DNA from: Affinundibacterium flavidum
GTDB lineage: Bacteria; Pseudomonadota; Gammaproteobacteria; Burkholderiales; Burkholderiaceae_D
DNA length: 64,000 nt
NCBI RefSeq assembly: GCF_014284175.1
Contig: NZ_JACOGA010000012.1
Coordinates: 1-64,000, forward strand
Direction of reading: 5' to 3'
Shown one piece after another: positions 18,601 through 25,694 of the stretch (positions are counted from its first letter, which is position 1; each line of letters opens with the position of its first letter). Under the pieces are notes generated by a model. It was not told the origin of the DNA, did no database searches, and worked only from the letters and a program-made list of their open reading frames with translations. The position numbers were made by a program, and so were the translations under genes.

Positions 18601-20079
18601 GGGTTGGGTAGTAGGATGGGCGAATGGCGTGCAAATTTGAATACGCAAATTAAACGCGTCAATGATAAATGGACTTTCAGTTCAGAAGCTCCCCTAAAAG
18701 GCGAGTTACACGCGAATATGCCAGAATTGCAGTGGCTCGCTGGTCAGTTCAGTGCCGATATTGCGGTCAAGGGTGCGCTTAAATTAGATGCGGAATTTGG
18801 TGGACAGTTTTCGAAACCAACTTATCAAGCAAATTTAGCGGGAACGGGCTTGGAGTTGGCATTTGCTGCGGAAGGTTTGTTATTCCCGAACGGCGAATTA
18901 CGCGCAAGCTTGAATCAAGACATTCTGAAATTAGAGCGCCTGCGTTTTGCGAATAAGGTGACATTCGTTCCTAAATTAGAGCAGTTTCAGGACTTGAACT
19001 GGAGCGGACGAGAAGGCGAATTTAGTGCTGCAGGGGAGGTCAATTGGCGTAATCAGTCAGGTGCGATTCAGGCGAATTGGAAAGATTTCCCTTTACTGCA
19101 AAGAAAAGATCGTTGGTTAGTTGTCAGTGGCCAGGCCAATATTACGCAAGTTGAACGTACCTGGGCTTTAATCGGTAAGTTGCGGGCTGATGCGGCCTAT
19201 TTTAAATTGCCGAAATTGCCGCCGCCAAGTTTGTCGAGCGACGTATTAGTCTCGAAAGGAATCAAATTAGTCGATGAAGATGTCGACTTAGATAGCGGGA
19301 AGAAAGGCTTAAAAACTAAATTGGATCTGCAAATCGATATGGGGCCTAAGTTTGTGTTTGTTGGTCGCGGTTTGAATACCGCACTGACTGGCACTTTGCG
19401 TTTGCGCAGCAATGACGGCTCTCCTGTCCATGCTAGCGGTTCGATAGCCACTAACGGCGGGCAGTATGAAGGCTATGGGCAGCAGTTGGAAATTGAGCGC
19501 GGTATTTTGAATTTCCAAGGCGCACCAAGTAATCCTTCTCTTAACATCCGTGCCCTGCGCAAAGGTTTGCCGATTGAGGCCGGCGTGGATGTTACTGGGA
19601 CGGTGGCGAATCCTCAGGTAAGACTGGTATCAGAACCGAATGTGCCTGATAGCGAAAAGATTTCTTGGTTAGTATTGGGACGAGAATCAGATCAGGTTGG
19701 GAGTGCCGATGCAACTCTGCTGTTGTCGGCGGCAGGTGCAATTTTTGGTGGTGACGGTAGTCGGAATATTCCACGTGAATTAGTGCAAGGCTTGGGCTTT
19801 GATGAGTTTTCTATCGGACCGGCAGAAAGCGGTGGATCGTCAAAATTACCGAGCCAGACTGTTGCCGGCGCGACCGCAGTAGGTGCATCATCAAACGATA
19901 AAGTAGTGAATATAGGCAAGCGCTTAAGACCGGGTTTAGTCTTGTCGGTCGAGCGCGGAATGTCGGATGCGAGTGGTGCCTTAAAATTGAGTTGGCAACT
20001 CAGTCGTCGCTTACGCTTCATCGGACGTTCAGGAACGGATAATTCTATGGATGTGAAATATAGTTTTTCCTTTAATTGA
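15700..20079 (+). CDS. tamB: Translocation and assembly module protein TamB
   Basis: This 1459-aa AsmA-like bridge protein is anchored in the inner membrane by one helix (residues ~31-50, LLWGVLGFVLVILLSLTWIF). A long beta-taco body of repeated amphipathic strands spans the periplasm, and the C-terminal TamB/DUF490 domain contacts TamA (ISWLVLGRESDQ ... NIGKRLRPGLVLSVERGMSDASGALKLSWQLSRR ... YSFSFN). Residues ~330-372 are a low-complexity insert rich in Lys, Asp, Ala and Thr (repeated ADTK/KTK units), unusual inside the beta-rich body. The length is larger than E. coli TamB (1259 aa), partly through this insert. A second ATG lies three codons in. The pairing tamA-tamB is standard; the position between tolR and tolA is not. 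Confidence 0.94.
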   Translation: MPSMHDQEPSSQYTDPKLLASKPSAHFGKKLLWGVLGFVLVILLSLTWIFQSNSGSRFLFQVVQSLSSGRLQFHQVEGRLADQLSIDEVTYRDAQHKLVISGLQLHWQPWALWNGRLEVISLSASTVRIASIPTDTAPVLPASLRLPLEVHVQNLALGRLIVSQLAKNDQEPAPMTLTGIVVTAKANSDAHQISLQLNSDWGGMHLQGKMQTSRPFALNGDFVYFGHPTQNLPQVLLQGGLSGSLQELLLQAKSVQKSNDGLVADPQQQVNADLQLKLSPFAPHPLQSAKLSVQKLNPQWINPNAPNAMLDMALDLQPNLPSSQSSSSVQIKSENKKKSAKPDNKVDAEVASKADTKADTKIKTKASGTADPSDPWSLIGQISLRNSMTQTVDQHGLPVKSFESKIHWQGQHLDLSKIKIELSAGSILADAKVQFRPAMLPLIDSKLVLKDLDLAQLDSRLRQSRIEGMLQLQSKDARRIDFQAQLNELREPRASLNADASFLLNAHGDSGLLQFKRLELQADQARLNGIGEINFEGDKLFKFQAKLVQFNPAYWWKAPAGKLDGEMQVSGNLAPQLSIKLQLPSLSGELAGQKISASGTADWQQASLLKLDQFELQWGANKLQANGALGVAPNQLNLNLQADDLTLFDSLTGFPLAGKANVKATLSGKLDAPSTKLILHADDLRSSRGLAIGQLDADLQMGMNPLDPIVLQVNASQFKSTSIALNSVADSRPGQQLPIEKRKTLLERLQLSVQGTRCDHKIDLALQMDKTQQLSLLAQGGWILAKAAPAGSKKMVTPLEANGWSGHIEQLKLRGIGARVASHMPQDDLILQAPMQINLNSQKISVGAARFVGGFGKLALEQLDWTPQSLVTKGKLDEFPVMEVLKLVKPQESMQGDLRIGMQWDLQLKDNVRGAVNIARQSGDLTVLDADGTGHPMALGLSEATLQLQAGGLIAGSDAEQIKIQMLGLGSRMGEWRANLNTQIKRVNDKWTFSSEAPLKGELHANMPELQWLAGQFSADIAVKGALKLDAEFGGQFSKPTYQANLAGTGLELAFAAEGLLFPNGELRASLNQDILKLERLRFANKVTFVPKLEQFQDLNWSGREGEFSAAGEVNWRNQSGAIQANWKDFPLLQRKDRWLVVSGQANITQVERTWALIGKLRADAAYFKLPKLPPPSLSSDVLVSKGIKLVDEDVDLDSGKKGLKTKLDLQIDMGPKFVFVGRGLNTALTGTLRLRSNDGSPVHASGSIATNGGQYEGYGQQLEIERGILNFQGAPSNPSLNIRALRKGLPIEAGVDVTGTVANPQVRLVSEPNVPDSEKISWLVLGRESDQVGSADATLLLSAAGAIFGGDGSRNIPRELVQGLGFDEFSIGPAESGGSSKLPSQTVAGATAVGASSNDKVVNIGKRLRPGLVLSVERGMSDASGALKLSWQLSRRLRFIGRSGTDNSMDVKYSFSFN

Positions 20080-20133
20080 GGGTAACATTCACTTAGATTT
20101 GGCGAAGGTGAAATCAGCTAAGGCTGAACGGTT

Positions 20134-20139
20134 TATAAT
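20134..20139 (+). promoter_or_regulatory. Candidate -10 element upstream of tolA
   Basis: A perfect TATAAT lies 65 bp upstream of the tolA ATG in the 124-bp tamB-tolA gap. The -35 region at the proper spacing (around 20107-20116, GGTGAAATCA) is poor. It could provide separate expression of tolA-tolB-pal, which the TAM insertion would otherwise place far from the tolQ promoter. Confidence 0.45.
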
Positions 20140-20203
20140 CTACACGCTGGTAGTGAGCGTGAATTTTCTTTCGAATACACTGCAGAAAAATTTTTGAAAA
20201 ATA

Positions 20204-21025
20204 ATGAACGAATTTACGTATAGCGCTTCGATGAAAATGCAAGATCATGGACTGCAGTGGCAATCTATCGCCTTGGCCGCCCTCGTGCATTTGCTATTGC
20301 TGGCGTTTTTGGTGATCGGTGTACAGTGGCAAAGTAGTGAGACAACCGCAGTCGAAGCGGAAGTGTGGGACATGACTACGCGTGAAGCAGCGCCATTGCC
20401 TGAGCCAGTGCCAGAAGAGGTCAAACCAGTTATTGAGCCAATAGTGGAGAAACCCAGAGAGATTGAAAAACCGATAGAAGAAGACCCTGAGATCGCGATT
20501 GCGCAAGAAAAAAAGCGTAAGCAAATAGAAAAAGATAAGCAAGAAGAATTGAAAAAAGCGGAACTCAAGAAAGCTGAGTTAGAGCTCGCCAAGAAAAAAG
20601 AGTTGGAAGAGAAAAAACGGGTGGCTAAGGAAAAAGCCGCACAAGATAAGATTTTCGAAGAGAATATGCGTCGCTTGAATGGGCAAGTTGTGAAGTCCGG
20701 TTCGGGTGGCTTGGGAGATGCATTGAAGTCTACTGGAAATAATCGTGGTGACCCTAGTTACAATGCGAAGGTGGCGGCTAAGATTAAAGCAAACACCATT
20801 TATGTGGTGAACGATACGTCCTCGAATAATCCTACCGTAGAATTTGTGATTCAACTATTTCCTGATGGATCTTTAAAAGGACCCATCAAGAAAACCAAGT
20901 CCTCAGGTGTGCCGGCCTTTGATGAAGCAGTCGAAAAAGCGATTGAAAAATCACAGCCGTTCCCACGTGATAAATCGGGTGAAGTACCGGGCAGTCTCAA
21001 TTTAGTTCATAGAATGAAAGATTAA
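20204..21025 (+). CDS. tolA: Tol-Pal system protein TolA
   Basis: This 273-aa protein spans the periplasm. It has an N-terminal membrane helix (residues ~19-41, WQSIALAALVHLLLLAFLVIGVQW), a Pro/Glu-rich segment (~60-95), a long charged helix (~98-155, KKRKQIEKDKQEELKKAELKKAEL type), then the globular TonB_C-like domain. In that domain VEFVIQLFPDGSLKGPIKKTKSSGVPAFDEAVEKAIEKSQPFP is the usual TolA-III pattern. It links TolQR to TolB-Pal. It is shorter than E. coli TolA (421 aa) because the helical domain is short. tolB starts 6 bases after the stop. Confidence 0.93.
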   Translation: MNEFTYSASMKMQDHGLQWQSIALAALVHLLLLAFLVIGVQWQSSETTAVEAEVWDMTTREAAPLPEPVPEEVKPVIEPIVEKPREIEKPIEEDPEIAIAQEKKRKQIEKDKQEELKKAELKKAELELAKKKELEEKKRVAKEKAAQDKIFEENMRRLNGQVVKSGSGGLGDALKSTGNNRGDPSYNAKVAAKIKANTIYVVNDTSSNNPTVEFVIQLFPDGSLKGPIKKTKSSGVPAFDEAVEKAIEKSQPFPRDKSGEVPGSLNLVHRMKD

Positions 21026-21031
21026 AGCTTC

Positions 21032-22321
21032 ATGAAAAAGTCTTCTATCAGTAAAGCATTGTTTACGGGCTGGTTTGCGTTGATGGCGCTGACCGCGAGC
21101 ATATCGGCACAAGCGCAAATGCGTGTTGAAATTTCAGGCGTAGGCTCGAATCAGATTCCGATTGCCGTAGCCGCGTTCGCGAATGAAGAAATTTCACCGC
21201 AGTTAGTCTCCAGCATTATTCGGGATGATCTCAATCGCAGTGGTTATTTTCGCTTAATCGATGTCGGTAGCGCGATTTCTGAAACCGCGACTGTGGACTT
21301 CGAAAACTGGAAAGGAAAGGGCGCCACTGCTTTAGTCGTCGGCAGCGTACAAAAGCGTGGAGAAGGACGTTTTGATGTGCGTTATAAACTCTTTGATGTC
21401 CTGAAAGGCGATATGTTATCCGGCTTTGCCATGGATACGCCAAGCCCAAAAATTCGCTTGACTGCTCATAAAATTGCCGACGATATTTATGAAAAATTGA
21501 CGGGCATTCCTGGCGTATTTTCAACCCGGATCGCCTATGTGACTAAAGCTGGCAGCGAATATCGTTTAGAAATTTCAGATGCTGATGGCGAAGGCGTACA
21601 AGTGGCGCTTACTTCGAAAGAACCGATTATTTCACCGATCTGGTCGCCTGATGGAATGAAAGTCGCCTATGTATCGATGGAACTCAAAAAGCCTATCGTC
21701 TACATACAAAATTTGATGACGGGGCAACGGACGACGGTAGCAAATTTTAAGGGGAATAATTCTTCACCGTCCTGGTCGCCAGATGGTAGTAAGTTGTTAG
21801 TGACTTTATCTAAAGGGGCGATTGCTCAGGTGTATTCGATTAATGCGGATGGTTCAGATGCCCAGCGTTTGAGCAATTCCGGCGGTATCGATACTGAAGG
21901 ACGTTATTCTCCGGATGGTCGTTATATTTATTTCGTCAGTGATCGTAGTGGTGGCGCACAGATTTATCGTATGAATGCTGATGGCAGCGATGTTAAGCGC
22001 ATTACTTTCAAAGGCAGCTATAACATCTCGCCACGGATCTCGCCGGATGGAAATACCATGGTTTATATTTCTCGTCGTGATGGCGGTGATCAAGTATATG
22101 CGATGGATTTACTTAATAATGGTCAAGAATTACGACTTTCGGATACCAATCGCGATGAGTCGCCGAGCTTCGCACCAAATGGTCGTTATGTTTTGTATGC
22201 GACCCAAACTGGTCGTCGTGGCACCTTAGGAATTGCATCAACAGACGCGAAAGTGAAGCAAAAATTGACGATACAGGCAGGCGAAATCCGCGAGCCGACT
22301 TGGGGTCCCTTCATGAAGTAG
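21032..22321 (+). CDS. tolB: Tol-Pal system beta-propeller protein TolB
   Basis: This 429-aa periplasmic protein has a signal peptide (LFTGWFALMALTASISAQAQ), an N-terminal alpha/beta domain (~25-165) and a six-bladed C-terminal propeller. The propeller shows repeated WSPDG/YSPDG/ISPDG motifs (PIWSPDGMKVAYVS, PSWSPDGSKLLV, YSPDGRYIYFVSDRSGGAQIYRM, ISPDGNTMVYISRRDGGDQVY). TolB binds Pal and TolA and regulates Pal mobility along the peptidoglycan. Length equals the family norm. Six bases separate it from tolA, so they are co-transcribed. Confidence 0.97.
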   Translation: MKKSSISKALFTGWFALMALTASISAQAQMRVEISGVGSNQIPIAVAAFANEEISPQLVSSIIRDDLNRSGYFRLIDVGSAISETATVDFENWKGKGATALVVGSVQKRGEGRFDVRYKLFDVLKGDMLSGFAMDTPSPKIRLTAHKIADDIYEKLTGIPGVFSTRIAYVTKAGSEYRLEISDADGEGVQVALTSKEPIISPIWSPDGMKVAYVSMELKKPIVYIQNLMTGQRTTVANFKGNNSSPSWSPDGSKLLVTLSKGAIAQVYSINADGSDAQRLSNSGGIDTEGRYSPDGRYIYFVSDRSGGAQIYRMNADGSDVKRITFKGSYNISPRISPDGNTMVYISRRDGGDQVYAMDLLNNGQELRLSDTNRDESPSFAPNGRYVLYATQTGRRGTLGIASTDAKVKQKLTIQAGEIREPTWGPFMK

Positions 22322-22397
22322 TGGAAATCCTCGATTTTTAGAGTACAATTTAGCGTTAAGTTTGGTTTTGAGTTTTAATTTCTAACAGGAGAGTTTC

Positions 22398-22925
22398 ATG
22401 CGTTTGACATCAGCATCCAAGACCGTTGCGGTCTTATTGGCAAGTATCGCTTTAATCAGTGCTTGCAGCACACCAGTAAAATTGGAAGAACCAGCGAAAA
22501 TCGTTGAAAAATCTCCAGAGCCAGTAAAGCCAGCAGATACACGTGAAGTGAAGCCTGTTGTTGCCGCAGAAGTTGACCCTTTGACACAAGGCGCATTGGC
22601 AAAACGTAGTATCTATTTTGATTATGATAGCTATGTTGTTAAAGAAGAATTTAAAGGCATCGTTGAAGCACATGCTAAGTACTTGGTAGCAAACAAAGGC
22701 CGTAAGATTTTGGTTCAAGGTAATACAGATGAACGCGGTGGCCGTGAATACAATATCGCTTTGGGTCAAAAACGTGCAGAAGCAGTGCGTAAAGCATTGG
22801 CATTATTAGGTGTATCTGAAGCACAAGTTGAAGCTGTATCTTTGGGCGAAGAAAAACCAAAAGCAACTGGTAGCGATGAAGCATCTTGGGCAGAGAATCG
22901 CCGTTCTGACATCGTTTATCAATAA
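22398..22925 (+). CDS. pal: Peptidoglycan-associated lipoprotein Pal
   Basis: This 175-aa outer-membrane lipoprotein has lipobox LISAC with Cys23, followed by a Pro/Glu/Lys-rich linker. The OmpA-like peptidoglycan-binding domain is intact: IYFDYDSYVVKEEFKGIVEAHAKYL, VQGNTDERGGREYNIALGQKRAEAVRKAL and SLGEEKPKATGSDEASWAENRRSDIVY, including the Asp and Arg that bind diaminopimelate. A strong AGGAGAG precedes the ATG. It anchors the outer membrane to peptidoglycan with TolB. A terminator follows. Confidence 0.97.
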   Translation: MRLTSASKTVAVLLASIALISACSTPVKLEEPAKIVEKSPEPVKPADTREVKPVVAAEVDPLTQGALAKRSIYFDYDSYVVKEEFKGIVEAHAKYLVANKGRKILVQGNTDERGGREYNIALGQKRAEAVRKALALLGVSEAQVEAVSLGEEKPKATGSDEASWAENRRSDIVYQ

Positions 22926-22993
22926 TCGATACAAATAATTTTGTAATTATTTAAAAAATTATTTTTGAAGTTATTTTTACCTAGCGATCAGTA

Positions 22994-23035
22994 AAAACGG
23001 ACTTTGCGGTGTCATACTGCAAAGTCCGTTTTTTT
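22994..23035 (+). terminator. Terminator after pal
   Basis: AAAACGGACTTTGC (22994-23007) pairs with GCAAAGTCCGTTTT (23019-23032) over 14 bp, with an 11-base loop, and is followed by further T. It would end the tol-pal transcript before cpoB, leaving cpoB to read-through or its own promoter. Confidence 0.9.
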
Positions 23036-23072
23036 ATTGATGAAAGCTTTTTAGAATTTCGATTGAGGTGGC

Positions 23073-23837
23073 ATGATGAACGTATCCGGTTTGAACAAAC
23101 AGCTTAAAGGCTTGGCATTTGCGTTGATGTTGATGCCTGCAATTGCATCTGCAGGTTTATTTGATGACGAAGAGGCGCGTAAAGCTATTCTCGATTTGCG
23201 CGCCAAAATCACCGCGCTGACGGCCAAAATGGAAGCCAGACTCGACGACAAAGCAGATAAAACGTCGGTTCTGGAACTGAATAATCAAAACGAGCAATTA
23301 AAGGCAGAAATTTCTGCCTTGCGCGGGCAGATTGAAGTTTTATTAAATGATCTGGCGAATCTGCAAAAACGTCAACAAGATTTCTATGTCGATCTGGATA
23401 AGCGCATACGTGCTTTGGAGCCAAAGAAGCTCACGGTCGAAGGACGTGAAGTCACGATAGAGCAAAGCGAACAGCGTAGCTTTGATGCAGCCATGAGCTT
23501 GTATAAAGCAGGCCAATATGCCAATGCAGCTTCCGCCTTCACAGGTTTTACGATTAATTATCCTGAGTCCATTTTTGCCAGTCAGGCACAGTATTGGATG
23601 GGCAATTCTTATTATGCTCAGCGCGATTGTAAAAATACCATCGTGGCTTTGGAAAAACTTTTAAAGAATTATCCCGACAACCCTAAAGAGCCAGATGCAA
23701 TGTTAAACATCGCAGCCTGCCAGTTAGAGTTGAAAGACAAAAAGGAAAGTCGCAAGACTTTAATGGCCGTGATTGCTAAGTTTCCTACGAGTGAAGCGGC
23801 ACAAGCAGCCAAGAACCGCTTGCCTTCAACAAAATAA
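23073..23837 (+). CDS. cpoB: Cell division coordinator CpoB (YbgF)
   Basis: This 254-aa periplasmic protein has a signal peptide (GLAFALMLMPAIASA), an N-terminal coiled coil (~30-115; heptads such as LDLRAKITALTAKMEARL and ELNNQNEQLKAEISALRGQIEVLLNDL), then TPR repeats (~140-250: FDAAMSLYKAGQYANAASAFTGFTINYPESIFASQAQYWMGNSYYAQRD). CpoB binds TolA and PBP1B and coordinates outer-membrane constriction with septal wall synthesis. It follows pal as in most Proteobacteria. GAGGTGGC precedes two ATG codons (23073, 23076). Confidence 0.95.
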   Translation: MMNVSGLNKQLKGLAFALMLMPAIASAGLFDDEEARKAILDLRAKITALTAKMEARLDDKADKTSVLELNNQNEQLKAEISALRGQIEVLLNDLANLQKRQQDFYVDLDKRIRALEPKKLTVEGREVTIEQSEQRSFDAAMSLYKAGQYANAASAFTGFTINYPESIFASQAQYWMGNSYYAQRDCKNTIVALEKLLKNYPDNPKEPDAMLNIAACQLELKDKKESRKTLMAVIAKFPTSEAAQAAKNRLPSTK

Positions 23838-23850
23838 TCGGACTGCGTAA

Positions 23851-23879
23851 TTGACAGCTTAAGCGAATCACCCTATAAT
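23851..23879 (+). promoter_or_regulatory. Consensus sigma-70 promoter of tRNA-Lys
   Basis: TTGACA (23851-23856), exactly 17 bases, then TATAAT (23874-23879): a perfect match in both hexamers and spacing. The first tRNA-Lys gene begins 12 bases past the -10, so the primary transcript has almost no 5' leader. Confidence 0.93.
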
Positions 23880-23890
23880 CTCGTTCTTTC

Positions 23891-23966
23891 GGGTCGTTAG
23901 CTCAGCTGGTAGAGCAGCGGACTTTTAATCCGTTGGTCGCAGGTTCGAATCCCGCACGGCCTACCA
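23891..23966 (+). tRNA. tRNA-Lys (anticodon UUU), first copy
   Basis: The 76-base gene includes an encoded CCA end. The acceptor stem GGGTCGT pairs with ACGGCCT (two G-U pairs), the D-arm is GCTCAGCTGGTAGAGC, the anticodon arm CGGACTTTTAATCCG has anticodon TTT, and the T-arm is GCAGGTTCGAATCCCGC. It is identical to the second copy through its whole length. Confidence 0.97.
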
Positions 23967-23977
23967 CGAATACAGTG

Positions 23978-24009
23978 AAGGACTTAGGTGTAAATCTAAG
24001 TCCTTTTCA
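23978..24009 (+). terminator. Terminator-like hairpin between the tRNA-Lys genes
   Basis: AAGGACTTAG (23978-23987) pairs with CTAAGTCCTT (23996-24005), with an 8-base loop, followed by TTCATTT. It would end transcription of the first tRNA gene. Confidence 0.7.
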
Positions 24010-24067
24010 TTTACCGGATATTTCGTGTCGTAGTTTCGAAAATTCTCGGTAAATTGCAACAAGTTTT

Positions 24068-24143
24068 GGGTCGTTAGCTCAGCTGGTAGAGCAGCGGACT
24101 TTTAATCCGTTGGTCGCAGGTTCGAATCCCGCACGGCCTACCA
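24068..24143 (+). tRNA. tRNA-Lys (anticodon UUU), second copy
   Basis: Its 76 bases are identical to the first copy, with an encoded CCA. No good promoter is visible directly upstream, and the hairpin at 23978-24009 would separate it from the first gene. Its 3' half (from 24099) plus four flanking bases AGAA is repeated at 28532-28580, so the 3' half was probably replaced or rebuilt by integration of the downstream island. Confidence 0.97.
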
Positions 24144-24147
24144 AGAA
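24099..24147. repeat. attL-like direct repeat in tRNA-Lys
   Basis: The 49-base segment runs from CTTTTAATCCG in the anticodon loop through CCA and AGAA. An identical copy is at 28532-28580. The flanking bases differ on both sides (A versus T upstream, TTATC versus CTTAA downstream). This is the size and position expected for a tyrosine-integrase att site in a tRNA 3' half. Confidence 0.85.
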
Positions 24148-24156
24148 TTATCAAGG

Positions 24157-24190
24157 AAGCCCACGAATTTCGATTCGTGGGCTTTTTTGT
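24157..24190 (+). terminator. Terminator after second tRNA-Lys
   Basis: AGCCCACGAAT (24158-24168) pairs with ATTCGTGGGCT (24173-24183) around a stable UUCG-type loop (TTCG 24169-24172), followed by TTTTTTG. It lies inside the island just past attL. Confidence 0.92.
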
Positions 24191-24258
24191 TTCTGGTCCA
24201 TTTCTGGTTCCATGTTTCGGCTTGAAGGGACATCCGTGGTCCTCAGTCCCTCCATTGT

Positions 24259-24456
24259 CTATTTCGAAAAAGTGGACAGGAGTTCATGTGCCTTGTCTCG
24301 AATCTGCTGGTAAGGATCGGTTACTAGCTTTTCGCACCAATGCCTGATTTCATCCGGCCGTAAGTACGGCGTGGCTAGCACACCCAATGCTGCGTGCCGG
24401 ATTTCAGCCTTTGAGGACTCTAGGAATTGCGTAATGACACGGATATCCTCGCGCCG
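24259..24456 (-). pseudogene. C-terminal remnant of a HEAT-repeat-like protein
   Basis: On the minus strand an open frame of 65 codons ends at TAG (24259-24261) and begins right after an in-frame TAA (24457-24459), with no start codon. Its translation has alternating helix features typical of HEAT/ARM repeats: REDIRVITQFLESS, AEIRHAALGVLATPYL, DEIRHWCEKLVTD, QQIRDKAHELLSTFSK. This is the pattern of a protein C-terminus whose upstream part was lost. The parent family is unknown. The adjacent 24457-24590 is not part of the same frame, so the breakpoint is near 24456. Confidence 0.55.
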
Positions 24457-24716
24457 TTATCAAGCATCGAAGATCAAAAAAATCGCCAAAAAGGCAGGTG
24501 AAAATCGGGCTTGCCACCCCAAAAAAGGGTGGTATTGCCGAGAGCAGGGACAAACATGGAGGGTCCCCGGTGATCCGACCTAGCTTGCCCTGGTCTTTCG
24601 CCAGCTACAAACTCCCTGGTCACGCCGCGTCGCCCCCTCTCCGAGCAATTAACCTAATGACAATTTGACTCAGAAACTTTAAACTTCGAGTCACCGACGT
24701 AACCTTGGAGAAACAC
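24457..24716. other. Gene-free stretch within the island
   Basis: This stretch contains a CCACCC/GGGTGG hairpin (near 24515-24530) without a T-run. An open plus-strand frame of about 57 codons has no start or recognised homology. TTGACT at 24665 could be a -35, but no matching -10 is seen. It probably holds the promoter of the downstream two-gene unit. Confidence 0.35.
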
Positions 24717-25640
24717 ATGGCGGACGGAACCACTTCTCAAAAGATTAAGTACGCTCTGCATTTAAGTAACTGGGACTTCGACCATGGGGATAAAGAAGCC
24801 CTTCGTGCAAAGGGTAAGAGGATTATTCCGGCAGACTATGATGCCGCCATGAAAGGTGCAATTTTCTGCGCGGTTTGCTGCACAAACCTCCAGCGCGTTC
24901 CGCATAAAAAAGAACATTTCTCGAATGGTCGCTTGGCGTACTTCGGGCACATACCTAAACGATACGATCACGTGCCGTGCTCTCTAAGGTCAAAAAAGCC
25001 TGAGGGAAAACGCTTTGATACCTACGAAGAAGCCAGAAAAGCGGTAGATGCCGGGAACCTTGTCGTCGTTAGCGAATTCCTTCCCACCCGTCCAGATCTT
25101 CCTACCGAAACCGATGACGAATACAATGCAACGCCTGTAGAGAACGAAGAAGGTTTGCTTTCCGAAACGCCTATATCGCGACACAATGGTGAATCGTTCC
25201 TATTACCTAGCAGGGTGAGAACTGCGAGGGGAATATGCAGGAACTTCGATCAGAATCTTTCAAAGTACTATGTCTTTCCAGAAAAGACATTTGCTGCGCG
25301 CTTGATTGATCTCTTACACGATATACGAGATGTCACCGAACCGGACGATTCCCCTAAGCTATATTATGGACGTATCAAAGGGTCTTTTGCGGCAGGCTCA
25401 GGACTTGATCACAATATTAGAATGACGCGACTTTATTGTAACGAGACCATACAAGATTTTACATTAAAAACGACGGTAGGACTTGCAAGAGAAAAAGGCA
25501 TAGACAACGATTCGAAGGATAGAATTGTACTCGTCTTTGGAAAAGTACAAATTAGCGGAATGGGTTTAAGTATTGAGAAAATAGGCTGGGGAAGCTTCGA
25601 CTTGCTACCTAAGATTCATGAACATAGCTTAATGCTATAA
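24717..25640 (+). CDS. Island protein with CoiA-like zinc-site motif
   Basis: This 307-aa protein has unknown function. Near the N-terminus a Cys/His set, FCAVC (Cys51, Cys54), FGH (His78) and DHVPC (His85, Cys88), has the spacing of a structural zinc site. It resembles the N-terminal domain of CoiA-like competence/nuclease-associated proteins (CxxC ... FxH ... C). Residues ~125-150 are acidic and probably a linker. The C-terminal ~110 residues (KLYYGRIKGSF ... RIVLVFGKVQISGMG) look like a beta-rich domain without a recognised family. GGAG (24707-24710) fixes the start at 24717; a TTG four codons earlier is rejected. It lies 54 bp upstream of the KAP NTPase gene and is probably co-transcribed. 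A sensor or effector partner role is inference. Confidence 0.8.
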   Translation: MADGTTSQKIKYALHLSNWDFDHGDKEALRAKGKRIIPADYDAAMKGAIFCAVCCTNLQRVPHKKEHFSNGRLAYFGHIPKRYDHVPCSLRSKKPEGKRFDTYEEARKAVDAGNLVVVSEFLPTRPDLPTETDDEYNATPVENEEGLLSETPISRHNGESFLLPSRVRTARGICRNFDQNLSKYYVFPEKTFAARLIDLLHDIRDVTEPDDSPKLYYGRIKGSFAAGSGLDHNIRMTRLYCNETIQDFTLKTTVGLAREKGIDNDSKDRIVLVFGKVQISGMGLSIEKIGWGSFDLLPKIHEHSLML

Positions 25641-25694
25641 CAGCCATCGAATGAAAAATTACTTTTTGCAACATTAATAAATAAAGGGAAAGTC

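Noticed and set aside
24110..24313. 67-codon plus-strand frame beginning inside tRNA-Lys
   Set aside because: It starts within the tRNA and passes through its terminator, an arrangement not compatible with translation.
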